This document shows, piece by piece, positions 33,466 to 45,385 of a stretch of DNA of 64,000 nucleotides. Positions within the stretch are counted from its first letter, which is position 1. The number at the start of each line of letters is the position of its first letter. The notes beneath the pieces were generated by a model. That model searched no databases, was not told where the DNA came from, and worked only from the letters and a program-made list of their open reading frames with translations. Source of the stretch: Zantedeschia hybrid cultivar (taxonomy: Eukaryota > Streptophyta > Magnoliopsida > Alismatales > Araceae); the NCBI GenBank assembly GCA_030544215.1, contig JARZZO010000013.1, forward strand, positions 41,799,196 through 41,863,195, read 5' to 3'. The position numbers and the translations under genes are program-made.

Positions 33466-35517
33466 ATCCGTCAGGGAGTAAAAACTTTGCTATATACTCC
33501 TACCATTGCCCCCTACAACTTATTGCCTCCCTTCCTCTCTCCCTCCTCAACATGAGTTTGTGTACTGGGAATGCTGCGACTTGCTGGTGTCTATGTTGGC
33601 ATGAGGCAGAACCTCCAATGACTAAATTTGGAGCGAAGGGTGGAGACGAGTTAAGGCGGGAGAATGTGATGGGGGGAAGATGCGGCCAGTGATGGGCAAC
33701 AGATGATGGTGAGCAGTGGTTGGTGGCAGTATGTAAGGATTCGTCTCACATTGGATAGGATCATTTGCAGCTAGTTTGTTTATAATTATCATAAATTTCA
33801 GAATGTTAACTAATAAAACATCTCTTTTACAGAAATAAAAGTGTAAAAACATTAAACAAGTTACGTGAATGGCAGTGGATTTTTTTTCTTCTTCAAAGTA
33901 GATCGGTTGGTCAGTTATGTACAATGGTTCTCAAGTGAATATGCTTCAAATCTCACGAGGTTTGATATCCTCCTAATTTACGGATAAATCCATACAACGA
34001 TACTTTCATCTACGTAGGTGATTTTTCTGTTTTATTTGGGCGAATGTTCCGGATCTATGAACATCATAAAAAAAGAAATCTCACGGACCACGCACACTGC
34101 CTGAAGAAGTATTTTTTTTGCATCCAATGATTTTCAAACTCGCTACTTCTCACTTGAGAAGGTCATTCTTTATCATCTAACCTACATATTAGTGATAATG
34201 ACAACATATTTAGTCATATTGGCTGCGGATATAATTGTACTTTCATTGAAAGAAAAATCACAAAACTAATTTGAATGACTAACATCTTCTTACAGCCTGA
34301 TTCCACACGCCAGAGATCTTAATTATGACGATCTACGTTCTTGGTTAAAAGATGAATTACCGGGGACGTGGAAAGAGAGAATCACCAAAATAATTTATTT
34401 GGCAACTTATAAAATACTAATCAACAGAAAACTTAGGTAGCCTTTAGTATTCATTCTTAAAAGCTCATTCTCCCTTAAAAAATGATCACACTTAAATATC
34501 TTTGGTAACGATTCTAGGAAAGAGGCCATTCCAGTGAGAATAGGAATGACTTTAAAGCCTCATTCTCATATACAAAAGATTTTTCCTCAAAAAATATTAT
34601 TTCGTTTAAAATTAACATTGTCTTAAAAAAGACATTCTTACACATGTTAAAAATAATAGTCAAATAGTATTCTCATCGTACACATTAACATGTAGTTATA
34701 CATGTATATAATAAAATATAATGATTAAGATTTATTTAAAATATAAAATATATATTTAAAATATATTAAAGTTTAGTATGTAGATAAATATTTTGAGAAG
34801 ATATACTAAATATTATGAGAAATCTCTAGTATTTTCTTTAACATGGATATTCTAATGTCGTGTTATATCCGAATATCCGACACAACTCTCTTATTTGTCA
34901 TTCATTTTTTTACTATTTAATTAAAAAAATTAGGAAGTAAAAGGTGTCAATCAGGCAGTAAAAGATGTCAAACTTAACTCTCATTAATCCGTCATACGAA
35001 AATGAGGATGACAAAAGACATTAGTAGTGCCATAGTATTTCTAAGATCAGAAATGAGCCTGTTTTGTTTTCGGCATTAGCGGAGTTGGGTGCAAACTTGA
35101 AAGCGAGCAAACTCAATGAATTCAAAACATAAATCATAGATGATATAATATATGTTTGATATTATCGCATAAATAAAAATACACGAGTGACTATATAATT
35201 ACGAAATTATCCATACTTGGTATATCAATTCAATAAAATTCCCGAAGACCTGTCTCTGAATACAAAGGAAGCTATTAATTATGTTCTAATAAGTCAAAAA
35301 AAAAAAATCAACTAAATTTGAGTTTGGGCCAGATGAACAATTCCCTGGACTGGAGAGAGGGATTTGGATCGTCCAGGACCACTTTTCCTTAGCGGGCCCA
35401 GAGTGATCCCTTGTCTGGGCCTTGCCCATTGATAGCTGGTATGGAAGCCTCTCTTCTTTTCATGGAAGAGGAACAATACAACGCCAGAAAATACAATAAA
35501 ACCATGCATAGGTAGGT
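33466..35517. other. Intergenic, no gene seen
   Basis: AT-rich, with the SINE candidate above. A pair of frames around 33622-33924 are short and unsupported. Confidence 0.5.
33895..34085 (+). mobile_element. Possible tRNA-derived SINE
   Basis: Box-A-like GGTTGGTCAGTTATG near 33904, box-B-like GAGGTTTGATATCC near 33957, and a short A-run near 34068-34075. Target duplication not identified. Confidence 0.45.
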
Positions 35518-35520
35518 TAA

Positions 35521-35808
35521 GGATGTGTTTGGCCTACTTGAAAGTTACTTTTGACTTTCACTTTTTACATAGAATGAATTGAAAGATAGAGATTATAACT
35601 AATTTTGATTTGTACAAAAGTCAACTATTTCATAACAATCTCATTTTTTCTCCATTATTAGAAGTTCCTCCTTTGTAGCTTTTGGAAGGAAGCTAAAACA
35701 CAAGAAAAATACCTCATAAATGGCTTTCAAGATCTAATGGCTTCCATAGAAAATAACTAAATGAAAATTTAAAAGTACTTCCAAATGGAAGTTGTGCCAA
35801 ACATGGCC
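35521..35808. mobile_element. Tourist-like (PIF/Harbinger) MITE
   Basis: The left end GGATGTGTTTGGC and the right end in reverse complement GGCCATGTTTGGC form terminal inverted repeats. The 3-bp duplication TAA flanks the element (35518-35520 and 35809-35811). At 288 bp it is the intact reference for the array at 32631-33465. Confidence 0.88.
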
Positions 35809-36709
35809 TAAGAATTGTTTTTTTTATTTCCTTCTACGTCTTCCAAGATGAATAAAAAAGGCGCACATTGTTGGAACATTAACTGGGAAAGTAGTAGAGC
35901 AACATATTCCCTGACATACCTTCATTAACATATTTTTAAAATGTTTATAATACTTCCCCCTCCTTTAGCAATAAGCTAGACATCCAATTATCAAGTTTCA
36001 ATCTCAATTTGTGTTTTTTTTTTTGTGTGGCAAAATTGGGACTCTTAACTACATGCATCTTGTTCATCATAAAATCATTCATGTTTAAAAGAAGATAGAA
36101 AATGACATACACCTCAGTCACTAAACTTCTTTACTGATCCTGATCAAAGACAAAGTAATGCTTATAATGTCGACAACGTCAATTCATTGTGAATTAGAGC
36201 CGATATTTGGTGATTGGCTACTGATATCAACGCAAAATCTGGACATTTTGGTTAACCAGAATATGATATTATATATATATATTTAAAATTTGCTCCTGTC
36301 AAATGCCCATCTTTTCCTCTTAATTAGAAGACAAAATCACTTCAAGATCTGTTGCAATCTTTCCTTGAATGTACTGAGCGAAGGAGACAAATGCAGCAAT
36401 GTCATCTCCACATTGACGATTTGGTATATATATAAAGAGAGAGTACCTGCAATGCTCTTGATGTTGCACCTCATGACATTCCCACAAATGTTAAAAAATT
36501 ATTTTTTTAGGTTAGGGTTCACATGTCTCACTTGTCCGTATTGTGGAATACTGGATCGGGCCGACTCGTACGAGTCGACTCATATCTAGGCCGACCCGAC
36601 CCTCTGATACGCACCGAGTTAGACTGGATCGTGTTGACTTATACATACTTAATAGAATGTTTTAAGTTGAATTTTTCCTATTTAATAAGTAGAATTATAT
36701 TTTAAGACG

Positions 36710-36960
36710 AACCTTGGTCCATATAGCCGAATCTCCGATTAGACTACTTAAAAAAAGTAAAAATTAAAAGATACTATTAAGTTCCATCTGTTAAAAATAT
36801 TTTTTAACTGTTCATTAGAGTTTAATTTTTTATAAGACTTTTTAGTTGTTTGATCGGAGATACAGACAGATGGAATATATGGGGCCTAACCTATTTTTTT
36901 TTTTTTTTTTTAACATATACTGAAATACCCCATGGTACAGCAAGGGCCATTGTAGCTAAT
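36710..36960. mobile_element. Decayed MITE of the palindromic family
   Basis: CCGATTAGACTAC and TTGATCGGAGATACAG lie in inverted arrangement around an AT-rich centre with TTTTTAACTGTTCATT. GTACAGCAAG is near the right edge. Ends not resolved. Confidence 0.45.
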
Positions 36961-39900
36961 GGGCTCAATAGGCACATTGGATGCAGTCAGCTTAATTTCA
37001 TATTAAAATTTTGACCTGTAGCCTATGATAAGACTCACATCTGGGCAATGTGAAGTTTAATGTTATTGGTCAGGCTGAGATGGAGCGATTGGGTTCATTT
37101 GTTGTAGGCCTTCAATTTATATTTCCTTGATGGTCATGACATAAGCTTTAAAATCGAACCCTTTCGTCGCCCTCGTATCTAGACACGTCAAATCTACTCA
37201 CTATTTTTGCAGCTGTGAATGTAGCTATACCTACCGGTGACGACTTCCTAAGAAACTAAATTAAAAACGAAGATAGCGATGGCGTTGTTGAAGTCATCTA
37301 ATATTAATTGCTCCAAAATTGTCACGTCTTATGTAGTTGATACGTTCAAGTTGTGAGATCCACGGTAGAGTACTGACAAACGTGGGACTGCATCGACTCT
37401 CTAAGTTTGTCATTAACAAGGGAGGGTGTCATGTTGGAGACAAAAATATCATCTATTCGCGCAAGGATTTAAGTACTTTAGTAGGCCTATGCGGCATGCT
37501 AAATGGTTGTTTTATGCTTAGATAAGCTTTGTGTGCCTCTTCAAAACCTCCTCGACAAAATTGATGAAAGCATGATTTGATATTTTCCGAAGTTTATAAC
37601 TTTGGTCGTTCATGATATCGCGATGGGTTGGTTTTGTACACCTTGTCAAACCACGAATATAAAACACAGAGAGAAGAGAGGGAGTACATACACAAATTTA
37701 CGTGACTTGCCAATAGTTTAGCTACCTCCATCGAGCCCGTCTCCTACATTGCCACCTTTCCGTTACTGTCTACAAAGGAATATATGTACAAGAAAGTCAC
37801 ACTCAAAGGAACCACCAGCTATCTTTGGTTGTTTTATAACTTAAAGGTATGTTTTCCGAAGTTAAAACATAAATAACAATTCAAAGTAAAGTCCTACAAT
37901 ATCCCAGAACTAGCTTGCCATGGGTAAATCTCTCCAACTGCTACAGAGTCTAAAATATCTGTTGAATATGAGGTATAACTAGTACTTCAACACATGAAAA
38001 ATGACGAATAAGAGAAATTGTGAAACCTTGACTTAGAGATCATTCCTCAGTGCAAAGATAATGTTTAGAAAAAAAACATTTATTATGAGTTGTCCGATCT
38101 TTGTTTTCTCAAATATGTAAATCGAAGAGTAAAGTTAGTCAGAAATATATTAAAAATAATTTTAAATGAGCATATGTATGATAAGAAAGATCAGAGGACT
38201 CGGAAAACGTGAAACAAAACAGAAGTCATGAAACCTTGACTTAGTGATCATCCCTCACCACAAACGTAATGAATAATCTTAGTATATCATATTTAGAAAA
38301 AAATTGCCACATTTATCTTGAGTTTGATCCCTAATTATTTAATCAAAAAAATATGTTGAAAGTACATTTGTAGAGTTCCTCAAAAACACATTGAAAATAC
38401 ATTTAAACAAAGCACATGATTAGAAGCTGAGGCAGCTCAAGATAAATACGACATACTAAACTTTTTAAAATGTGATATTCTAGTATTCTAGGATTCCTCA
38501 TAAACAATTTTATTAACACTTTAGTAGCATTAGAAAGGACAGTGAGTGTGAGACGGAAGGGACGAGGAAGAAAGCTGGCCGGTGAAGCATTCCTTCTTCA
38601 ACTCCCAGACATTTCAATTATAAAAACGCGCACTCATATCGAATGGAGCAATGACAACCTTAACATATCCCAAAGCAGATCTTTTGCACTACTAAACCCC
38701 CAGCAGAAGCACCTTTCCAGTCAAACTTACGCTAATGCTTGGTATCAAACCATTAAGACGGTCATTAGGTCAAAAAGTAAATTAAGACCAACCGCCTTCA
38801 CCATGCACGTCTGCCCGTACGACGTGAAGCTTTTGGCCGGTATATATATAATTATTTGAAGCTATCGAGAGGTGGCCATGCCGGTTTCCAAGTTTCTTAG
38901 TAGTGGGGAATGGGGATGTGAATCTGGTGATGAAACAAGAGGATCCGGCCAGCAGGTCAAGAGTCCAGCTTGCTTTTTGACTGCACCGAAAGGATACCCG
39001 TGGATCCCCTGGAAGGGTCAGTAGTCTAGTGGTGAATAGATTATTATGGCAGGTAAATGATGCTTTGTGCTTTATTAACACGAGGAACAAACACTAACCC
39101 AAGTGTGGGGTGGGCTTTCTTGAGGAAAGAGTGGGAAGAGCAGGCCAGGTTGGACCTGCATGCGCTTTTGTTAGTAATAAGGGTTAGTCTTTGTTATGAC
39201 TTCAACGCAAGCATGTGAAGCCATGGGAACCTCCTTTCAGAGACACACAGGCTAATTAGGGACGAGGTCCATCGTCCACGTTGGTGTATATCATCTTTGT
39301 TATAAAAATACATGCAATGAAAGTCATCCTTCTTTAATGTAAACGGAGATCGAAGACGATGAGGAAGATGATCCTCACTTGTAGACGAACCATGCGAACA
39401 CCAAATGCGGAGAGACGTATAATTCAAGCACGACTTCCCTCAAGTTTTCTTTCTTTCTTTCTTGATGCATATGATCTCATGAGAAATAATGTGCTTCTTA
39501 TATAGAGTCGATGGACCAATCTTAATTTAATATAAAATGAATCTCACCTATAATAGGATCTTAATGAGCTTCTAATAGGTTAAGTCTAATAACCGTATTC
39601 TACTAACTGGATCTTATAGTGTGTTTGTGTGGTCCAATCACCACAAGTAGACCACAATATATGTTAAGTGAAAATCTAGCAGTCTTATACAGATGGGACT
39701 TTCAAAGTGGTCGGTTGTTCACGTTTTTCTTTTTCTTTTTAAAAATTTAAATGACGATAAAATTGGTATCTTGGTAATTAAACTTCAGGTGTAGAAGGAA
39801 TGGACGAGACTTTTCATTATGTCAATTGTCGATCGTGAAGGCTGAACACCGTATCTCGGATTCTAGAAGTCAAATTCGCATCTCATGAAATAAAATGTGA

Positions 39901-40769
39901 TTCATATGTCATATATTGACTTAGCCTAGGAGTTGTTTGTTTTGTCGCAAATTCATTGGTGTTGGAACCATGGGTTTAAAATCAGAAACATTTCGTTTGG
40001 ATCTTTATAGAATTAATATACGAAAATAAAATAATAGAATGTACGAAGCTTTCTAGCTTTACTTTATAGTGGCTTTTATGTTGAAATCAAAATAAGGGGA
40101 CATGCCTCTAGACGAGTCATCTAAAGTCAGACAAGATTTTAAATTATGTTGTTTTTTATTGAACTAAGTATATGAAAACACTGCAAAGTGAAATAGTTCT
40201 TTTTAAATTTTCACTGTTTGTTCAGGCTGAACAAACAACCTCTTTGTTGTTACCATTTAAGCTTAACACTATGACTATTCATCTGTACAAAGTCTTTAAC
40301 AAAATTATAAAATTTTATGTACAGCAAACTAGATTCAATTTGCATGCAGGAATTTTTTTATAATTATAAGAGGTTGAACCAATATTAGTTTTAATTCTAC
40401 CAGTTCAAAATTATAGATGATTAATATCTTGCAAAGATAAAACCCTCTATATATGTTGTGACCTAGTGCTCTTAACTTGAGAATATCACAGTCCCTTACA
40501 TACCTTTTAAAAAAATTGTGCAGGGCTAATTTTATTGGACGGTCTCGGACAGACAATTTGGAATCTTGTTCCCACCACAGGTCAAACACTACCAACGCGT
40601 TTTCAAAACCTGGCGGAGACGCATGCACTGGTGAGTTGACCACGACTCGTGCGCTTTGGGCATCAGCACGCCATTGCAAAAGCTGAGATGAACGGTGCAA
40701 AGCTATTGTATAAGTCAAGAAGTCGAGTCTTACATCCGTGGAAAGCTTGGCAGATTTCACTGGCTGCTC
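36961..40769. other. Intergenic, no gene seen
   Basis: No coherent exon set or RNA gene. Isolated frames (for example 38542-38859 + and 40335-40811 -) lack recognisable domains and homologous-looking motifs. Confidence 0.5.
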
Positions 40770-40777
40770 CACCCTCT

Positions 40778-41123
40778 CAGTGGCGGATGAAGAAACTTTG
40801 TCAGAGGTCATTTAGATCATTATTAAATTTATTGATATTTTATTTTTGTTATATATTAAAAATATTAAAATAAAAAATAAAAATAAAAATGCTTTCTTCT
40901 AGATGCACTCAACAATTTTTTTATTAAATCATAAAAATAAATCATAAAAATATGTTAAAAATTTAGTGGAATTGAGTATTGAGTGGGACTGTAGGTCATC
41001 TAAAAAAATTCAGTGGGGTCACCTTATACTTAAATTTAAAACTTGTCTTATTAAATTAAGACTCTTATAATAAAATTTTAAAATTTCAATAGGGTCCACT
41101 GAAACAAGCTATATCTGCCACTG
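40778..41123. mobile_element. hAT-type MITE (CAGTGGCGGAT family)
   Basis: Starts CAGTGGCGGAT and ends ATCTGCCACTG. It is flanked by the exact 8-bp duplication CACCCTCT (40770-40777 and 41124-41131), as expected for hAT elements. 346 bp, AT-rich interior. Confidence 0.9.
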
Positions 41124-41166
41124 CACCCTCTTACTCAAAGGTACTGCACCCTCTTACTCAAAGGTA
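41121..41166. repeat. 23-bp tandem duplication overlapping the MITE edge
   Basis: A unit containing CTGCACCCTCTTACTCAAAG occurs twice. It duplicates the right MITE boundary and its target copy, so it arose after the MITE insertion. Confidence 0.85.
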
Positions 41167-41239
41167 CGTAGGAGTTAATTTGAGACTTATGGGGAATTGA
41201 GATCATTCTTTTTAAGTTGGATTAGTATATGCGCATATG

Positions 41240-41795
41240 TAGGGGTTCAAATGAGCTTAGTCAGGCTGAGTTTTACTTTGTTCAAATATAGTTCAAGTAA
41301 TTTTAATCGAGTTCTAGTTTGAGCCGAGTATCTACGATAGATGTTCAAGTTTGACTTGTTCATATATTAAACAAGTTTGAGTTGAGTATCGAGTAACTCG
41401 CGAGCTCAATGAATCAATGATACATTTAATTTAATTTTTTTAAGTTTAAATATTTAAACTAGACTAAATCATGGTGAGTAACAAGTTGTTTGCACTCTAA
41501 TTATTTGATAAAAAACTTTACAAGATATTAAACATTTTATTAATTAAATTTATTCATGAATAAAATAATTAAATGAGTAATTAAATGAGTTCTTAGCGAG
41601 TATTAAAATGAGCTCTTAACGAATTCTTAAACGAGCTTGTTCACGAGTATAATTGAGCCGAGTTCGCTTGTATTCAAACTTGACTTGTTTAATGAATCGA
41701 ACTCAATTTTTTATTTAAACTTGTTCATTTAACTTAGTAAACGAGCGAAATCGAGTTCTTATCGAGTAGTCATGTTCATTGAGGATATTGGTTCA
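41240..41795. mobile_element. Decayed repeat rich in GAGCTCG/CGAGTT motifs
   Basis: Repeated forms of GAGTTCGAGC and AAACTTGTTCAT on both strands, with loosely inverted ends. It looks like a non-autonomous DNA element; family not resolved. Confidence 0.45.
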
Positions 41796-41879
41796 TTTGC
41801 AGTCTTACACATAAGTACAAGGATCAAAATTTGAATTCTATTATAATTTAATATTTTCCTCCACATAAAAATATAATTT

Positions 41880-42085
41880 TGCATAAATCAATGATAAGGT
41901 GATAATTCCAGACTCAAGCTAATTTTTCGGAGAAGTAACTCTACAGACCTGAGGACATAATCCTACAGCACACTTACGGCCGAACAACAGGAAAAGTTTT
42001 AACTCCCAATCAACTTGAACCGATAACCTTCCAAAGATAGGTCTGAGGGATGAAGCCAACTGTTCTGCCCGGTTGATTCTAATGA
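41880..42085 (-). mobile_element. Possible tRNA-derived SINE
   Basis: On the minus strand GGGCAGAACAGTTGGCTT is box-A-like and TATCGGTTCAAGTTG is box-B-like. 3' end and target duplication not clear. Confidence 0.4.
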
Positions 42086-42889
42086 AATCGGCATTAATGT
42101 TAACTAATAGGATTTAGTGACTGAGATGGAGTACTATTTTATTTATGGTTCTGCGTGAATCTTACTAAATTAGAGTGAATGGGTTGGATAAGGTAGAGGT
42201 TCGGCGCCTAACTTGTCCTCCCAATTCCCTCAGTCAAATTAAAATTTGATCCAAGGAAGAATAATTTGTGCGAAATTCAAGTCATTTACTTCATTTCAGA
42301 TGGGTCAAATTGATCCAACGGAACAACGGTTAGTAAGAGCTAGAAACAAGAAGTCAAGCCCCATATTTGAACCGGATAAGAAACTCTTTGATACTCTAGC
42401 CAAAACTAAATGAGAATGATAGGAGACAAGGTGGTTAAGGGTAGAAGATAACTTATTGTGCTTAATAGATAAAATGATATATATTTAGTTTTAACCCTGA
42501 CAGTAAGCACAAGCTAAGCTTACCTAGACTTACTACGATGTTGAACAGAGCTTTCATCCTTAAACTTGTGATGATTATCTCATATTTTTTGACCATATGA
42601 AATAGGGATTAGGAGATAACTTGAGCTTATCCCACCTTATCTAACATCGAACTGAGTCTGCGTCCAAGTCGCATTTCATCTGACATGTGCAAAACTAAAA
42701 TAATTATTTAAGATAGTTAGAATCAGAATAAGGATTGATGCTAGAGGATGGAGACTAGGATCCTTTCGAAACTGTTATAATGTATCTTTGATGGATGGGG
42801 AAGATCAGAATGTAAAAGAAATTGTTTAATGAAGGTTCGACCCAAAAAAATTAATGGGATTTTGAACTGGATCAAGTTGGATTAATTGC

Positions 42890-43525
42890 AGCATGGTCCT
42901 ACTTGGGTTTGCATCTTCACTTTTACTAGATCCTTATCCTCATATCTGGGTTTTGCTTCGCCTTCGTCTTATCTCTAAAACATACCTGCATCCATATTTG
43001 GGCTCTCACTCACTGTTTGGAAGAGTAATGCTTATTGCAATTAATGTTCTCGTGCTATAATGGAGGCATTATAACAAATTAATTTTTTCGATGATTTTTT
43101 TTTTTCCGAACCCAACGTGGTGCCACTTAAGTTTGCATCTTCACTTTTCACTAGATCCTTATCCTCATCTTGGGTTTTGCTTTGCCTTCATCTTATCTCT
43201 AAAGCGCACCTGCCCAGTGGCGGATTTTGCCAAGTTCACTGACCTTGTTCAATGCAGTCTAATTTGAGATCTTGCTGACCCAACTTAGGACCTCACTGGT
43301 CCAATCTAGAATCCTATATGGCCTAATTCAGGACCTCACTGATCCAGCCATATTTATGACTTAATATTCGAGTAATTCTACTAGACAAAATTTCTGTGTT
43401 TGTCGCTGCACCTGCCTTCATATTTGGGCTCACTCTGTGTTTCAAAAAGTAACGCTTGCTGCAATATCTTCATCCTACAATGATGTGCATTGCAGCAAGT
43501 TAATTAAAAAAAAAATTAAGGTCAG
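42890..43525. repeat. Tandem segmental duplication, second copy carrying a MITE
   Basis: Copy A (about 42890-43110) and copy B (about 43125-43525) share TTTGCATCTTCACTTTT, CTAGATCCTTATCCTCAT, GGGTTTTGCTT and the following TCTTATCTCTAAA sequence. Copy B is interrupted by the hAT-type MITE at 43215-43408. Confidence 0.85.
43215..43408. mobile_element. hAT-type MITE with 8-bp duplication CACCTGCC
   Basis: Starts CAGTGGCGGA and ends TGTCGCTG. Flanked by CACCTGCC at 43207-43214 and 43409-43416. The neighbouring copy A has a single ACATACCTGCATCCATATTT at this point, an uninserted site. Confidence 0.92.
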
Positions 43526-43849
43526 ACCCAACATATCTTATTTGTCTGTACAATGTAATGTCTATTGGAAAATCTAAAAATATCTAAAAAATTAAAATTA
43601 TGTTGTATGGACAGATAATACACGTCAGAAATGACCATTTTAAGAAAAGGATTATTTTTACTTGCTCCAATGCCTATTGCAATAGGGGGCATTGTAGCAA
43701 GCATTACTCCAGCTTAAAATCCTGCCACCCTCGCATGCACGCTTTGTTGGATTGGATGTGTTTGCTTGTGGCGAGAGTGCAGACGAAGGAAACAAAGATC
43801 GTCTATACTTTTTTTGTCTCGACCATCATACCATCATACATATAAGGGT

Positions 43850-44160
43850 GTGCACGGTTCAGTTCGATTTTAAAAGAAATTTGTTCAAATCGAATTGAAC
43901 TGAATTGTCACTTGGAATCGAATCGAACCTATTTTTTTATTATATTATATTATATATAATATTAAAATTAAATTTTAAAAATATAAGTTTATACATAAAT
44001 ATATATTTAATACTAAAATATTAAAGTATATATATAATATTAATATAAAATATATATTTATTTTAAAAATTAATTTATTCGATTTTTTGGTTCGATTCGA
44101 TTTTACAATTTTTTGAAACCGAGCTAAATCGAACATGATCTCAAATTGAATCGAACCGAA
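43850..44160. mobile_element. Probable MITE with GGTTCGGTTCGAT-type ends
   Basis: The left edge GTGCACGGTTCAGTTCGATT and the right edge TTGAATCGAACCGAATT are inverted and bound an AT-rich core with a further internal TTCGATTTTTTGGTTCGA. Exact ends unresolved. Confidence 0.6.
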
Positions 44161-45048
44161 TTATGCTACGTTGCATGACAGACTCAAAAAAAAAAAAAAA
44201 AAAAAAAAAGGTAAAGAGACGGCGGTCAAGACAACGTTCCGAGAAGAAGAAGAAGAAGCCGAGACGGCATTATGCTTGTGCCCCTGTTCCCGTTTTAATT
44301 GCTTCCAAACAGCAACACCTCGTGATGGAGAAATTGACGCCGCCGTCGTCGCTACGGCAGCGCTGACCGCGGCTTCCATTGTGGCTCCAGGAGCGGCGCG
44401 AAACCGACATTTTAGGCTTCTCGGTAACTCCGCATTTTATCCGTAGCGTCGGGAGTCGAAACCCGGTATCTCCCCCTAATCACCTCAAATCCTGCTGAAT
44501 AAATGACCGATCTGGGTTAGCGGATAAGGATGCAAATTAATGCTGATCTTAAAGTCAGCATGAGGGGCTCAAGGAAGTGGGAGGTGTTTCTAATTAGTAC
44601 GAAAACTTGGATTTAGTGTACCCGCGCCTCCTTAATTATAAGCTTGGTGTGCAGTAAGTTTTAACACGGACTTCCAATGTGAGACTAATAAAACTTCTGA
44701 ACAAACGTTACACGGATTGGACGGTTACGTGATCACCATTACTGGGGATGTTGCGGAGTCTCAATGAGACCCGAGTTCGGACCCGTGTACCTTGGCAACC
44801 GATATTCTTGAATCCGATTAGTTAATGGGCAATTTTTTTAATCTAATATGTATACCATATAAGATAACAAATAAAAACTTTTTTAGATTGAATGCCTATG
44901 GAGCAGTAAGAATCTGATTATCTGACTGATTAACAGTTTATAAGTCAATTAATGGAACAATCTTCTTAAATCTATGGTACACCGAATATGACTCATTTGC
45001 ATATGTAATGTGGAGTCTATAGAGGACGGATGTGGAGTGCGAGTACAT
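44161..45048. other. Intergenic, with a long A run
   Basis: A pure A run of about 22-24 bases starts at 44188, followed by GC-richer sequence without recognisable coding. Confidence 0.5.
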
Positions 45049-45385
45049 TTTTTAGGGCAACCTTGTGGATAAATAAAAAAACAATATTTTTAAAAAAATT
45101 TAAATGAATTTTGAGGTGTACTATATGTTCGTATAGACCAATCTCTAATTAGACGATTTTAAAAAATAACAATTATTATTAGGTTAGACCCATTAAAGAC
45201 GTTTTTATTGTTTATTGAAATTTTGTTTTTTATTTTTTAGATTTTTTGAGTTGCTTGATTAGAGATCAATTTATACAGACATGTGAGACACTTCGAAACC
45301 CACCTAAAAAAGATTTTTTTTTCTTTTTTACCTACTGCACTAAGGGTTAGTGCACTACGAACCCTCGGTGTAGCAAGTCCGACTC
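45049..45385. mobile_element. MITE of the palindromic family
   Basis: CAATCTCTAATTAGACGATT and TTGATTAGAGATCAATTTAT lie inverted about an AT-rich centre containing CCCATTAAAGACG. The right edge CGGTGTAGCAAGTC matches the family terminus in degenerate form. Confidence 0.6.

Noticed and set aside
40335..40811. 158-codon minus-strand frame
   Set aside because: No family recognised. It is an isolated frame in AT-rich repeat DNA, and its first codons overlap a hAT-type MITE terminus.
44163..44446. Lysine-rich frames starting in an A run
   Set aside because: The leading residues come from a poly(A) tract; the rest shows no domain.
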